Shown: positions 8,736 to 16,812, counted from the stretch's first letter. The stretch is 64,000 bases of DNA from Domibacillus aminovorans (GCF_001643235.1 NZ_LQWY01000022.1:1-64000); one strand, 5' to 3'. Notes: generated from the sequence alone by a model not told the origin. Numbers and translations are program-made.

Positions 8736-8758
8736 AATAGTTAACGTAGGTAACTATT
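8736..8758. promoter_or_regulatory. Likely MarR operator
   Basis: AATAGTTA (8736-8743) and TAACTATT (8751-8758) are perfect inverted half-sites separated by seven bases, directly upstream of the MarR gene. Size and symmetry match known MarR-type operators, and the TAGTTA half-site is common in them. Binding is inferred. Confidence 0.65.
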
Positions 8759-8878
8759 TTAGTATATAGATACGATCGCTATATGTCTAGTAAATGAATG
8801 GGTATTTCATTTACTTAGAAGGGGAAGCTATGGATCATGTCCTGAAAAAATGAACGGATAGTAAAAGTGAATGAGGTA

Positions 8879-9000
8879 AGTCCGGTTGTATCTCCTTATA
8901 TTGCTTCCAAACATGCGGTAGTGAGACTTACAAAAGCGCAGCTATTGAATCAGCAAGTGCTAATGTACGTGTAAATTCAATTCATCCATCACCCAGCAAC
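8879..9000 (+). pseudogene. Short-chain dehydrogenase (SDR) remnant
   Basis: One frame reads SPVVSPYIASKHAVVRLTK, which includes the SDR catalytic YxxxK; after a one-base shift it continues AAIESASANVRVNSIHPSPS. These are consecutive parts of a classical SDR oxidoreductase. The nucleotide-binding N-terminus and the C-terminus are absent. Between this and 9071 nothing else is recognisable. Confidence 0.75.
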
Positions 9001-9070
9001 CTTGGCCAGAGTAGTAGGCGTTATTTTAATATATATTGGCGTTGTAATCGTTCAACTTTTTAAATACAAT

Positions 9071-9108
9071 CGTAAAAGGACTCAAGCATTAGCCTGAGTC
9101 CTTTTACG
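9071..9108. terminator. Terminator of the nanE-PTS operon (bidirectional)
   Basis: CGTAAAAGGACTCA (9071-9084) pairs perfectly with TGAGTCCTTTTACG (9095-9108). On the minus strand it lies downstream of nanE. Confidence 0.85.
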
Positions 9109-9158
9109 ATTAATTGAAGTTATTTATTCGTTCAACTTATATTATCCAATCACATAAA

Positions 9159-9851
9159 CTACTTTCGTAAAGCATCAGCGAATCTTTTTGTAATATTTTG
9201 TGGTCTTGTAATTGCTCCACCTACTACTACTGCATGAACATTGATATTTAAAACAGAACGGGCAATTTCTGGCGTAGAGACGTTTCCTTCCGCGATGACC
9301 TTTGCCTTTTTAACTTCTTTGACAATTTGTTTAATTACAGCATAATCGTTATCGTCAATTTTCAATCCACTTGTTTCTTCCGTGTATCCATATAAAGTGG
9401 GAGCTATAATGTCAAACCCAAGATTGTCGGCATAGATCGCTTCCTCGACGGAGGAAACATCTGCCATTAGAATAACATGGGGATATTTTGATTTTATCTC
9501 CTTATAAAATGATTCTAATGTACTTCCGTCAGGTCTTATGCGTGAGGTTGCATCTGTTGCAATAATTTCTGCACCTGTTGTCATTAATGCATCAATTTCC
9601 TTCATAGTGGGTGTGATAAAAACAGGATTCTCTCCATAAACTTGCTTGATGATTCCGATGATTGGAAGATCTACTTGTTTTTTTATTTCTAAAATATCAG
9701 AAACAGAGTTTGCGCGGATTCCGATTGCTCCACCTTCCTTAGCGGCTAAGGCCATACATCCCATAATGTATGAACTGTGTAAAGGTTCACCCTCTAATGC
9801 TTGACAGGATACAATTAATCCTTTATATAGTTGATCTACTACTGGTTGCAT
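9159..9851 (-). CDS. nanE: N-acetylmannosamine-6-phosphate 2-epimerase
   Basis: A 230-residue TIM-barrel enzyme that converts ManNAc-6-phosphate to GlcNAc-6-phosphate. Signatures are LIVSCQALEGEPLHSS near the N-terminus, GAIGIRANSV, IIATDATSRIRPDGS and the C-terminal phosphate site VVVGGAITRPQNITKRF. The start ATG 9851 has AAGGAGTG upstream; a GTG nine bases earlier overlaps that site. Last gene of a minus-strand operon behind EIIA and EIIBC. Its presence implies that the PTS, or another route, delivers ManNAc-6-phosphate to the NagA/NagB enzymes encoded divergently. No sialic acid lyase (nanA) or kinase (nanK) gene is present nearby. Confidence 0.9.
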   Translation of the reverse strand: MQPVVDQLYKGLIVSCQALEGEPLHSSYIMGCMALAAKEGGAIGIRANSVSDILEIKKQVDLPIIGIIKQVYGENPVFITPTMKEIDALMTTGAEIIATDATSRIRPDGSTLESFYKEIKSKYPHVILMADVSSVEEAIYADNLGFDIIAPTLYGYTEETSGLKIDDNDYAVIKQIVKEVKKAKVIAEGNVSTPEIARSVLNINVHAVVVGGAITRPQNITKRFADALRK

Positions 9852-9884
9852 GTAAAACACTCCTTGTACAGATAGATTCTATTC

Positions 9885-11423
9885 TCATTGATCCAAGTAC
9901 TCTTCAACTTCGTTTTTAACAATCGTCACTTGTGGACCGTAAATAATTTGTACGCCAGTTCCTTTTTTAACAATACCTTTTGAACCTGTTTGTTTAATAA
10001 TACCTTCATTTAATAATGATTCATCTTTGACTGTGACACGCAAACGAGTTGCACAACAATCCACTACATCAATATTATGTGATCCGCCTAAACCTTCAAC
10101 AATCGTTTTAGCACGCTCAGTAGCTGCTACTTGATTATCGGAAACAGCTTGTTCCTCATCTTCACGACCAAGGACTTTGTAATTGTTTTTCTTAATGAGA
10201 AATTTGAATGTAAAGTAGTACAAGAAGAACCATGGAATACCGACAACTAATACATAGAGCCAATTGGTTTTATCTACTCCTTGGAGAATACCAAATAAGA
10301 CGAAATCAATGAATCCACCAGAGAAGGTTTGTCCAATTGTGATATTAAAGATATCAGACATCATAAAAGCTAATCCGTCAAATAGAGCATGGACGAAATA
10401 AAGAACAGGAGCGACAAATAAAAAGCTGAATTCAAGTGGTTCGGTTATTCCTGTTAAAAAGGAAGTTAATGCGGCAGAAAGAAGAATTCCTGCGACTATT
10501 TTTTTATTTTTTGGCTTAGCACAGTGATAAATAGCGAGTGCTGCCCCAGGTAGACCAAACATCATCGTTATAAACCTACCAGACATAAACCTTGAAACTC
10601 CCTCGTAATATTGTTCCGTTTGAGGATCAGCTAATTGCGCAAAGAAGATGTTTTGGGTACCACTAATCAATTTCCCGCCAATCTCCATTGTGCCACCTAA
10701 AGCAGTTTGCCAAAATGGCAAATAGAAAATATGATGTAGACCTAAAGGACCTAGCATTCGTAAAATAAAACCATAGAAGAATGTTCCGATTGTTCCTGTG
10801 CTCGTCACTAACGAGCCTAATTGATTAATGAAAAGTTGGAAATAAGGCCAGACGACAAAAAGAACGGCCCCTACAAAGATCGATGTAAAGGAAACAACGA
10901 TCGGAATGAATCGAGATCCTCCGAAAAATCCAAGAACTTGAGGGAGTTCAATTTTATTGTATTTATTGTGGAGTGCGGCTGCGACAATCCCGATGATAAT
11001 CCCGCCAAACACTCCTGTTTCCAGTGTCTGAATCCCAACAGCCATACCCTGTCCGGCTCCAGCTAAATTGTCTTTGGCAAGTTGTCCAGTAATAGAGAGC
11101 AAGGCATTTATCGCACTATTCATGACAAAATATCCAATCATGGCAGCCAATCCAGCCGTTCCTTTATCTGAACGAGCTAGACCAACCGCAACACCGACTG
11201 CAAAAATAATCGGTAAGTTACCAAATACAATGCTTCCTGCCGAACTCATAATCGTAAAAATCGCTTGAAGCCATACAATATCTAAAAATGGATAAGCTGA
11301 AACCGTATTTGGGTTTGATAGCGCACCGCCTATACCAAGCAGCAAACCTGCGGCGGGTAAGACAGCGATTGGGAGCATAAACGACTTCCCAAATTGCTGA
11401 GCTTTTTCAAAAAACTTTCCCAT
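9885..11423 (-). CDS. PTS amino-sugar transporter, EIICB components
   Basis: A 512-residue permease of the glucose/GlcNAc PTS family in the order EIIC (about residues 1-410, about ten hydrophobic segments starting FGKSFMLPIAVLPAAGLLLG) then EIIB (about 430-512). EIIB carries the phospho-cysteine motif DCCATRLRV. The protein imports and phosphorylates a sugar using phosphate from EIIA, encoded next door. Context with nanE and the nag genes points to GlcNAc or ManNAc rather than glucose. The start ATG 11423 has AGGAGGTAGTACTT upstream. It lies 20 bases after the EIIA gene. Confidence 0.88.
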   Translation of the reverse strand: MGKFFEKAQQFGKSFMLPIAVLPAAGLLLGIGGALSNPNTVSAYPFLDIVWLQAIFTIMSSAGSIVFGNLPIIFAVGVAVGLARSDKGTAGLAAMIGYFVMNSAINALLSITGQLAKDNLAGAGQGMAVGIQTLETGVFGGIIIGIVAAALHNKYNKIELPQVLGFFGGSRFIPIVVSFTSIFVGAVLFVVWPYFQLFINQLGSLVTSTGTIGTFFYGFILRMLGPLGLHHIFYLPFWQTALGGTMEIGGKLISGTQNIFFAQLADPQTEQYYEGVSRFMSGRFITMMFGLPGAALAIYHCAKPKNKKIVAGILLSAALTSFLTGITEPLEFSFLFVAPVLYFVHALFDGLAFMMSDIFNITIGQTFSGGFIDFVLFGILQGVDKTNWLYVLVVGIPWFFLYYFTFKFLIKKNNYKVLGREDEEQAVSDNQVAATERAKTIVEGLGGSHNIDVVDCCATRLRVTVKDESLLNEGIIKQTGSKGIVKKGTGVQIIYGPQVTIVKNEVEEYLDQ

Positions 11424-11443
11424 AAGTACTACCTCCTATAAAT

Positions 11444-11974
11444 TTATTGAGCGGATACTATACCGTAATCCCCTTGTCTTACTTCACCCTGTTTTTTCAC
11501 AGTGATATTTGTTGCATTAGTAAATATCACTGGTGTGACAGTAGAAGGAGCAGAATTCTTAATGTACTCAAGATCAAACGTCAACAATTCTGTTCCTTTT
11601 GAGATTTGATCTCCTTCTTTAACGAGAGCAGTAAAGCCTTCACCTTTTAAATTGACGGTTTCTAAACCTACATGAATTAGAATTTCATACCCTTGTTTTG
11701 ATTTAATTCCAATTGCATGTTTAGTCGGAAAGACATTCATAATTTCTCCATCAACCGGTGATACAACTGAACCATTTGTGGGAATAATGGCAAAGCCATC
11801 ACCCATCATTTTCTCTGAGAATACTGGATCTTCAACTTCTGTAATCGGAATGATTTCACCTTCAATTGGCATGACAAAGTCTTGATCATTTAGGGGCAAC
11901 AGACCTGTTGTACCAGATGGTCCAGCTATATCCTTTATTACTTCATTCTCTTTACGCTTAAAAAATCCAAACAT
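11444..11974 (-). CDS. PTS EIIA component, glucose family (Crr-like)
   Basis: A 176-residue cytoplasmic phosphocarrier. A variable N-terminus (FFKRKENEV) precedes the beta-barrel domain with PIEGEIIPI, DPVFSEKMMGDGFAI, VVSPVDGEI and the phospho-histidine motif EILIHVGLETVNLKGEGF. It accepts phosphate from HPr and passes it to EIIB of the next gene. Start ATG 11974 with AAAAAAGGAGTGTTATTCAC upstream. It is the first gene of the minus-strand operon and faces nagA across a 270-base regulatory region with two NagR-type operators. Confidence 0.9.
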   Translation of the reverse strand: MFGFFKRKENEVIKDIAGPSGTTGLLPLNDQDFVMPIEGEIIPITEVEDPVFSEKMMGDGFAIIPTNGSVVSPVDGEIMNVFPTKHAIGIKSKQGYEILIHVGLETVNLKGEGFTALVKEGDQISKGTELLTFDLEYIKNSAPSTVTPVIFTNATNITVKKQGEVRQGDYGIVSAQ

Positions 11975-12060
11975 GTGAATAACACTCCTTTTTTGATTTT
12001 CTGGCTAAACGGGTTGAAAAGGCTCTCCAAGATAAAAACAGCATAGCATCTTATCGTTAT

Positions 12061-12076
12061 AGATGTCTATACCATT
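12061..12076 (-). promoter_or_regulatory. NagR-type operator (dre), PTS side
   Basis: On the minus strand the sequence reads AATGGTATAGACATCT, close to the dre consensus bound by NagR/DasR regulators (ATTGGTATAGACnACT type). It lies 87 bases upstream of the EIIA start, suited to repression of the PTS-nanE operon. Known family: GntR/HutC regulators released by GlcNAc-6-P or GlcN-6-P. Confidence 0.7.
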
Positions 12077-12177
12077 TTTGAAAATTTTTAAGCCCGTTTT
12101 TTATAAAACAGATAAATACGTATCGATTTTTAATGTATAATTCAAGAGGTACTGGTGAGAGTCAATTAAATAAATTA

Positions 12178-12195
12178 ATTGGTATAGACAACTAT
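12178..12195 (+). promoter_or_regulatory. NagR-type operator (dre), nagA side
   Basis: ATTGGTATAGACAACTAT is an excellent match to the Bacillus NagR operator. It lies 49 bases before the nagA start. A palindromic AGTATAGTTGTCTATACC core is visible on the complementary strand. The gene for the cognate regulator (14278-15000) is in the same operon, giving autoregulation. Confidence 0.8.
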
Positions 12196-12243
12196 ACTTT
12201 AGGGATGTTAAGATATAATTAGATGAGAAAGGATGAAATTTCA

Positions 12244-13443
12244 ATGAATCCAAAAGATAAACCTATCTTGCTCAAGGGCATGCAAATATATTCTGAAGAT
12301 ATGAAAATTGAACGTGGATATATCAAAATAAAAGATCAGAAAATAATGGAGTTTGGATCACTTGAAAAAGTAGACAATGAGGAGCAATTTGACGTTATAG
12401 AAGTGGCCTCTACTTATAAGGCGATTCCTGGTTTTATCGATGTTCATATTCATGGAGCCAATGGTGCTGATGCAATGGACACAACGGAGGAAGCATTAGA
12501 TATAATGGCAAAAGCACTCCCACAAGAAGGTACAACTGCCTTTTTAGCAACTACAATGACACAAAGTGGTGTGGCCATTGAAGAAGCATTAGCCAATGCA
12601 GGTAATTATATTTGTGATCAGCAAACGCCAGGAAAAGCTGAAATAATTGGAATTCATCTTGAAGGTCCATTTGTAAATAAAAAAAGAGCAGGTGCACAAC
12701 CACTGAACTATATCATCGATCCAAATGTAGAGGATTTTAAAAGATGGAATAGACTAGCGAAGGAAAAGATTAAGCTCGTTACGTTAGCACCCGAACAACC
12801 AAGAGGTTTAGAAATGGTGAAGCATTTAAAAGAGAATGGGATCATTGCTTCCATCGGTCATTCTGATGCTACCTATAATGAAGTAATCGAAGCGATTAAT
12901 GCAGGAGTCAGTCATGTGACACATCTATTTAATCAAATGCGTGGCCTGCATCATCGCGAACCTGGTGTAGTTGGAGCCTCTTTTTTGCGTGATGAATTAA
13001 AAACGGAACTCATCGTTGATGGCGTTCATGTTCGACCAGAAATGGTCAAGCTTGCTTACCAACAAAAAGGGAAGAAAGGGTTAATTTTAATAACAGATTC
13101 AATGCGTGCAAAAGGTTTGAAAAACGGTACCTATGATCTAGGTGGTCAAGATGTGACCGTTAAGGATGGAAAAGCGGTTCTTTGTGATGGCACCCTTGCA
13201 GGGAGTATTCTGAAATTAGGACACGCAGTGAAAAATGTTATAACTTTTACAGGCTGCTCACTAGAAGATGCCGTTGAAATGGCTTCTGTCAATCCCGCCA
13301 AACAATTAAATATCTTAGATCACAAAGGCAGTATTGCGGTAGGGAAAGATGCAGACATTGTCATTTTGGATGAAAATCTAAATGTAGTGATGACATTTTG
13401 CCGCGGAAAACGTGCCTTTCACAGCGAAGGAGAAACGATATGA
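12244..13443 (+). CDS. nagA: N-acetylglucosamine-6-phosphate deacetylase
   Basis: A 399-residue amidohydrolase that removes acetate from GlcNAc-6-P to give GlcN-6-P. Visible motifs are the HIHG metal site (DVHIHGANGADAMD), HLEGPFVNKKRAGA with the metal-binding Glu, GHSDATYNE and THLFNQM with metal-binding His, and the catalytic Asp in ITDSMRAKG. ATG 12244 is preferred because AAAGGATG lies upstream; the frame continues seven codons to 12223 without a binding site. Its stop overlaps the nagB start as ATGA, indicating coupled translation. Confidence 0.95.
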   Translation: MNPKDKPILLKGMQIYSEDMKIERGYIKIKDQKIMEFGSLEKVDNEEQFDVIEVASTYKAIPGFIDVHIHGANGADAMDTTEEALDIMAKALPQEGTTAFLATTMTQSGVAIEEALANAGNYICDQQTPGKAEIIGIHLEGPFVNKKRAGAQPLNYIIDPNVEDFKRWNRLAKEKIKLVTLAPEQPRGLEMVKHLKENGIIASIGHSDATYNEVIEAINAGVSHVTHLFNQMRGLHHREPGVVGASFLRDELKTELIVDGVHVRPEMVKLAYQQKGKKGLILITDSMRAKGLKNGTYDLGGQDVTVKDGKAVLCDGTLAGSILKLGHAVKNVITFTGCSLEDAVEMASVNPAKQLNILDHKGSIAVGKDADIVILDENLNVVMTFCRGKRAFHSEGETI

Positions 13444-14171
13444 ATATAATTGAAGTAAAAGACTATCAAGAAATGAGCAAAAAAGCTGCTGAATTTGTTC
13501 GTGATAACGTACGCCGTAATCAAACGATCAACCTAGGGTTAGCAACAGGTGGAACACCTGTTGGAATGTATAAACAGTTAATTGAAGACCATCAAAAAAA
13601 CCACACGTCTTACAAAAATGTAACAACATTTAATTTAGACGAGTACATAGGCCTTTCAGAATATAATCACAATAGCTATCGTTATTTCATGAACGATCAC
13701 TTATTTGATCATATTGATATTCAAATGTCTAAAACAAATGTACCTCATGGGAATGTGAATGATTTGAAAAAAGAATGTTCAGATTTTGAACATTTGATTA
13801 AAGAACATGGTGGAATTGATCTTCAAATCCTTGGAATTGGAAGCAACGGGCACATTGGATTTAATGAACCTGGCACATCTTTTGATAGCCAAACCCATAT
13901 TATCGACTTAACTCATTCAACTCGAGAAGCAAACGCAAGATTTTTCGGCAATCGTGCAGAAGTTCCTGCCCAAGCGATTACGATGGGGATTGCAACCATT
14001 ATGAAAAGCAAAGCAATTCTGCTGCTAATATCAGGTACTAACAAAAGAGAAGCTTTTTTCCAACTCGTACACGGTGAGATCAGTGAAAACTTCCCCGCAT
14101 CTGTATTAAGAAAGCATTCATGTGTTACAATTATTGTAGATGAAGCAGCACGTGGGAATGTACAGGTTTGA
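13440..14171 (+). CDS. nagB: Glucosamine-6-phosphate deaminase
   Basis: A 243-residue enzyme converting GlcN-6-P to fructose-6-P plus ammonia, the link to glycolysis. Motifs are LGLATGGTPVGMY (phosphate loop), FNLDEYIGL with the catalytic Asp, and GIGSNGHIGFNEPG with the catalytic His. The length matches short Bacillus NagB proteins, without the C-terminal allosteric extension of enteric enzymes. The start ATG at 13440 overlaps the nagA stop, with GGAGAAACGAT before it; upstream in-frame codons are ignored. Confidence 0.95.
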   Translation: MNIIEVKDYQEMSKKAAEFVRDNVRRNQTINLGLATGGTPVGMYKQLIEDHQKNHTSYKNVTTFNLDEYIGLSEYNHNSYRYFMNDHLFDHIDIQMSKTNVPHGNVNDLKKECSDFEHLIKEHGGIDLQILGIGSNGHIGFNEPGTSFDSQTHIIDLTHSTREANARFFGNRAEVPAQAITMGIATIMKSKAILLLISGTNKREAFFQLVHGEISENFPASVLRKHSCVTIIVDEAARGNVQV

Positions 14172-14220
14172 CGGTACACCTATGATAAATACCTGTAACG
14201 TATCATTAAGTAACCTGCTC

Positions 14221-14244
14221 AATGAAGCTTCATTCATGTTTTTT
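14221..14244 (+). terminator. Palindrome with T-run between nagB and nagR
   Basis: AATGAAGCTTCATT is a 14-base perfect palindrome followed by CATGTTTTTT. It could be a weak, partial terminator lowering nagR transcription relative to nagAB. Confidence 0.45.
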
Positions 14245-14277
14245 GATTCGTATGGAAAGGATACAGGTGAATGAAGA

Positions 14278-15000
14278 ATGATTAAAAAGAATGTCCCTAT
14301 TCCTATTTATTATCAAATAATAGAACTTATTCAAGAACAAATTGAAAAAGGTGAGCTAAAGCCAGGAGATAGTCTTCCCTCTGAAAGAGAGTTTGCAGAA
14401 AAATACCAAATTAGCAGAATGACCGTCAGGCAAGCTTTTACTCAACTTGTAAACAATGGCTACTTACATCGATTACAAGGAAAAGGGACTTTTGTTGCTG
14501 AACAAAAAATCGAACAGACTCTTCATGGCTTAACAAGCTTTACTGAAGATATGAAAGCACGAGGAATGAAGCCGGGTAGTCAACTTATCCACTTTGAAAT
14601 CATTCCTGCGACAAGTCAAATTGCGAGACAGTTAGCCATTAAAGAATATGGGCCTGTATATGAAATTAAGCGAATTCGTTTAGCAGATGATGTTCCGATG
14701 GCGCTAGAAACAAATTATATTTCGGCTAATCTTATTAAAGGACTAACCGAACAAATTGTAAATCAATCTTTATATGCGTATATTGAAAATCAATTAAATT
14801 TCAGAATCGATCATGCTTCCCAAGTTATTGAATCGTCCGTCGCAAATCAAATGGAATCACAACATTTAAACATTCAAAAAGGAGCACCAGTCATGCGTAT
14901 TCAAAGAAATACATTTCTGCAAAATGGGACTCCTGTTGAACTTGTCAAATCATCATACCGCGCAGATCGTTATAAGTTTATGATTCAGATGAAACGGTGA
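14278..15000 (+). CDS. nagR: GntR/HutC-family repressor of amino-sugar genes
   Basis: A 240-residue regulator: N-terminal winged helix (residues 8-75, PIYYQIIELIQEQIEKGEL, then SERE.AE.Y.ISRMTVRQAF and LQGKGTFVA) and C-terminal UTRA effector domain (about 90-238) that binds phosphosugars. It fits NagR (formerly YvoA) of Bacillus, which binds dre sites and is released by GlcNAc-6-P or GlcN-6-P. Two such sites lie in the divergent promoter region upstream. Start ATG 14278; AGGTGAATGAAG precedes it. Third gene of the nagAB operon. Confidence 0.9.
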   Translation: MIKKNVPIPIYYQIIELIQEQIEKGELKPGDSLPSEREFAEKYQISRMTVRQAFTQLVNNGYLHRLQGKGTFVAEQKIEQTLHGLTSFTEDMKARGMKPGSQLIHFEIIPATSQIARQLAIKEYGPVYEIKRIRLADDVPMALETNYISANLIKGLTEQIVNQSLYAYIENQLNFRIDHASQVIESSVANQMESQHLNIQKGAPVMRIQRNTFLQNGTPVELVKSSYRADRYKFMIQMKR

Positions 15001-15028
15001 AAATGAATAAAGGTGGGAAATTTTCAGC

Positions 15029-15766
15029 ATGTTCAATCACTATTTTCAAAAGTTGAGGGAACTATTAGACATTGTCGAAAAAGATGAAAAAGAGAAGGTA
15101 AAAAAAGCGGCTCAAAAGGTTTCAGAATGTGTCCAACATGATGGAATCATTCATCTATTTGGCTGCGGTCATTCTCATATGATTGGGGAAGAGTTATTTT
15201 ATCGTGCAGGTGGGCTTGCTCCTATCAGTCCAATACTCATTGAAGATGTCATGCTGCATAAAGGAGCAGTACGCTCGTCACAATTAGAAAAACAACAACA
15301 TTTTGCTGAGCAATTCATGATTCATGACAGGATTCATCCAGAAGATATCGTGATTGTTGTCTCAACGTCTGGAAGAAATCCTGTTCCGATTGATGTTGCT
15401 GAAATCGCTAAAAAACAAGGTGCTTTTGTTATTGCTATAACCTCTCCAAGCTACGCCAAAAGCCAATCATCCCGACATGAAAATGGACAATATTTATATA
15501 GTTCAGTTGATCTTTCGATTGATAACCATATTGAAGTCGGAGATGCACTTATGACACAAGAATCCCTCGATGTACCCTTTGGTTCAGGCTCAACAGTTAT
15601 TAGTATGGCCATTGCGAATGGAATAATGGTCGAAGCCGTTAAGATCATGCTCGAAAATGACTTTACCCCCCCTATATTTAAAAGTGGCAACATTGATGGA
15701 GCCGAAGAACATAATAGAGAACTCATCAATAAGTACAAAAGCCGAATTCCGATGCTGGAAATCTAA
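15029..15766 (+). CDS. SIS-domain sugar isomerase-like protein
   Basis: A 245-residue protein with a single SIS (phosphosugar-binding) domain: HLFGCGHSHMIGEELFYRAGG at residues 45-65 and IVIVVSTSGRNPVPIDVAEI near 110-130. It belongs to the UPF0309-like group of phosphosugar isomerases or phosphatases often found in amino-sugar operons. GCGHSHM replaces the usual G.G.S. Position directly after nagR (28-base gap, AGGTGGGAAA site) suggests action on an amino-sugar phosphate such as MurNAc-6-P or GlcN-6-P; the exact reaction is unknown. Confidence 0.8.
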   Translation: MFNHYFQKLRELLDIVEKDEKEKVKKAAQKVSECVQHDGIIHLFGCGHSHMIGEELFYRAGGLAPISPILIEDVMLHKGAVRSSQLEKQQHFAEQFMIHDRIHPEDIVIVVSTSGRNPVPIDVAEIAKKQGAFVIAITSPSYAKSQSSRHENGQYLYSSVDLSIDNHIEVGDALMTQESLDVPFGSGSTVISMAIANGIMVEAVKIMLENDFTPPIFKSGNIDGAEEHNRELINKYKSRIPMLEI

Positions 15767-15794
15767 CTTATTTCGTCTATTCTGAGACATAGTC

Positions 15795-15826
15795 GATCAA
15801 GAAAAAGGTTATTCTTTTTCTTGATC
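15795..15826. terminator. Convergent terminator between the nag operon and the 15809 gene
   Basis: GATCAAGAAAAAG (15795-15807) and CTTTTTCTTGATC (15814-15826) form a perfect stem. It overlaps the last codons of the minus-strand gene (DQEKE-stop), an economical shared terminator. Confidence 0.8.
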
Positions 15827-16261
15827 AGCTATTTTTTCATGAATCTCTGCTTCAATTGCCTGGACGTGTTCATCTTTAAGCTCTTGATGGGGATGAGGAT
15901 GGAACCATTGTATTTCCCCTTCATGAACAAAGCCTTTATATTCTTCACCTTGAATTTGAATGGTAAATTGTTGACGTTCATGCAATCTTCCCTCAAATGC
16001 TGGAGTGAGTTCGACATCTTTAACACCACTAGTCGTACTATGTTCTTTCATCAGCTTATAGATACTTTTTTCTAAAGCGTCCGTTTTATCATCACCGATC
16101 ATTTGCCTCGGATGTGGTTGAAGCCATTGAATTTCCTCATTGTGAAAATGACCTTTAAACTCACTACCATGAACTTTAACTGCGAATTCATAACGTTCGT
16201 GAAGACGATTTTCAAATACAGGCTCTACTTCAAACTCTTCTAGTTCGTTTTTGTCAGACAT
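15809..16261 (-). CDS. Internally duplicated protein of unknown function (150 aa)
   Basis: Two tandem units of about 60 residues make up the protein: FENRLHERYEFAV..GSEFKGHFHNEEIQWLQPHP (about 15-75) and FEGRLHERQQFTIQIQGEEYKGFVHEGEIQWFHPHP (about 88-147). Each has the pattern F..RLHER..F......YKG..H..EIQW..PHP. The unit resembles, by eye, the short Bacillus YheE-type proteins (NR...f...Y.G.yH..G.I.W..P), which usually occur as single copies. Acidic, histidine-rich and cytoplasmic. The start ATG 16261 has AAAAGGAGTGTAAACA. Function unknown. Confidence 0.75.
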   Translation of the reverse strand: MSDKNELEEFEVEPVFENRLHERYEFAVKVHGSEFKGHFHNEEIQWLQPHPRQMIGDDKTDALEKSIYKLMKEHSTTSGVKDVELTPAFEGRLHERQQFTIQIQGEEYKGFVHEGEIQWFHPHPHQELKDEHVQAIEAEIHEKIADQEKE

Positions 16262-16339
16262 TGTTTACACTCCTTTTAAAAGCATTCTCTTTGAGGTATT
16301 CCCTAGATTCATAATAAGTATTCTCTTTTTCAGGTACAT

Positions 16340-16643
16340 TCATTTAAAGGTTAGGCATTCGTTTTGGGCAAATAAAAACAGCCATGTGCTTAAAACGAAC
16401 GGCATAGTGAGAGGTGGCAGACCATATGGCAGTAAGAAGCTATCCAGACTTGCGGTGATCAGCACAGATGTTGCCGCCGCCATAAGACCGCAAAAGGGCA
16501 TACGCTTCTTTTTGTTATGAAAAACGTCGGAGATGGCGAAAATCGTTAATATGGCGTTGTAACCGTATAATCCAGAATTCAAAGCGGAATGTTCACCACC
16601 GATAAAAGAACTTGCGAGATCCCTTTTAGTGAAGCGGAAAGCA
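16340..16643 (-). pseudogene. Urea transporter gene, internally deleted
   Basis: On the minus strand, ATG 16643 begins MLSASLKGISQVLLSVVN, the usual N-terminal segment of UT-family urea channels, then hits a stop. In another frame the sequence continues ALNSGLYGYNAILT, then LDSFLLPYGLPPLTMPFVLS and TWLFLFA, the C-terminal urea-channel repeat. The roughly 200 residues between are missing, so the channel is dead. It lies just upstream of, and opposite to, the intact urease operon. Confidence 0.75.
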
Positions 16644-16737
16644 TGGCGGGCAAGCGGCTTGCAGTGACATGTTTTTACATAAAAAAGCTCCTGATTTTAA
16701 AATATCTAGCAAAAAACCAACGTTTAATATGTAACAA

Positions 16738-16766
16738 TTGATATATGTGAGGCCATCTTATATTAT
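16738..16766 (+). promoter_or_regulatory. ureA promoter with a GlnR/TnrA-like box
   Basis: TTGATA (16738-16743), 17 bases, TATTAT (16761-16766) form a good sigma-A promoter 47 bases before ureA. Within it, TGTGA-N7-TTATA (16746-16762) differs from the GlnR/TnrA consensus TGTNAN7TNACA by one base. Placement over the spacer and -10 would suit repression by GlnR in nitrogen-rich conditions. Inference from motif only. Confidence 0.55.
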
Positions 16767-16812
16767 TTAGCAGAAAGAAATCAAAAATGTTGATACAAAT
16801 GGAGGAATTTAT

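Noticed and set aside
12223-12243. Seven extra N-terminal codons of nagA
   Set aside because: No ribosome site upstream of 12223, whereas AAAGGATG precedes ATG 12244.
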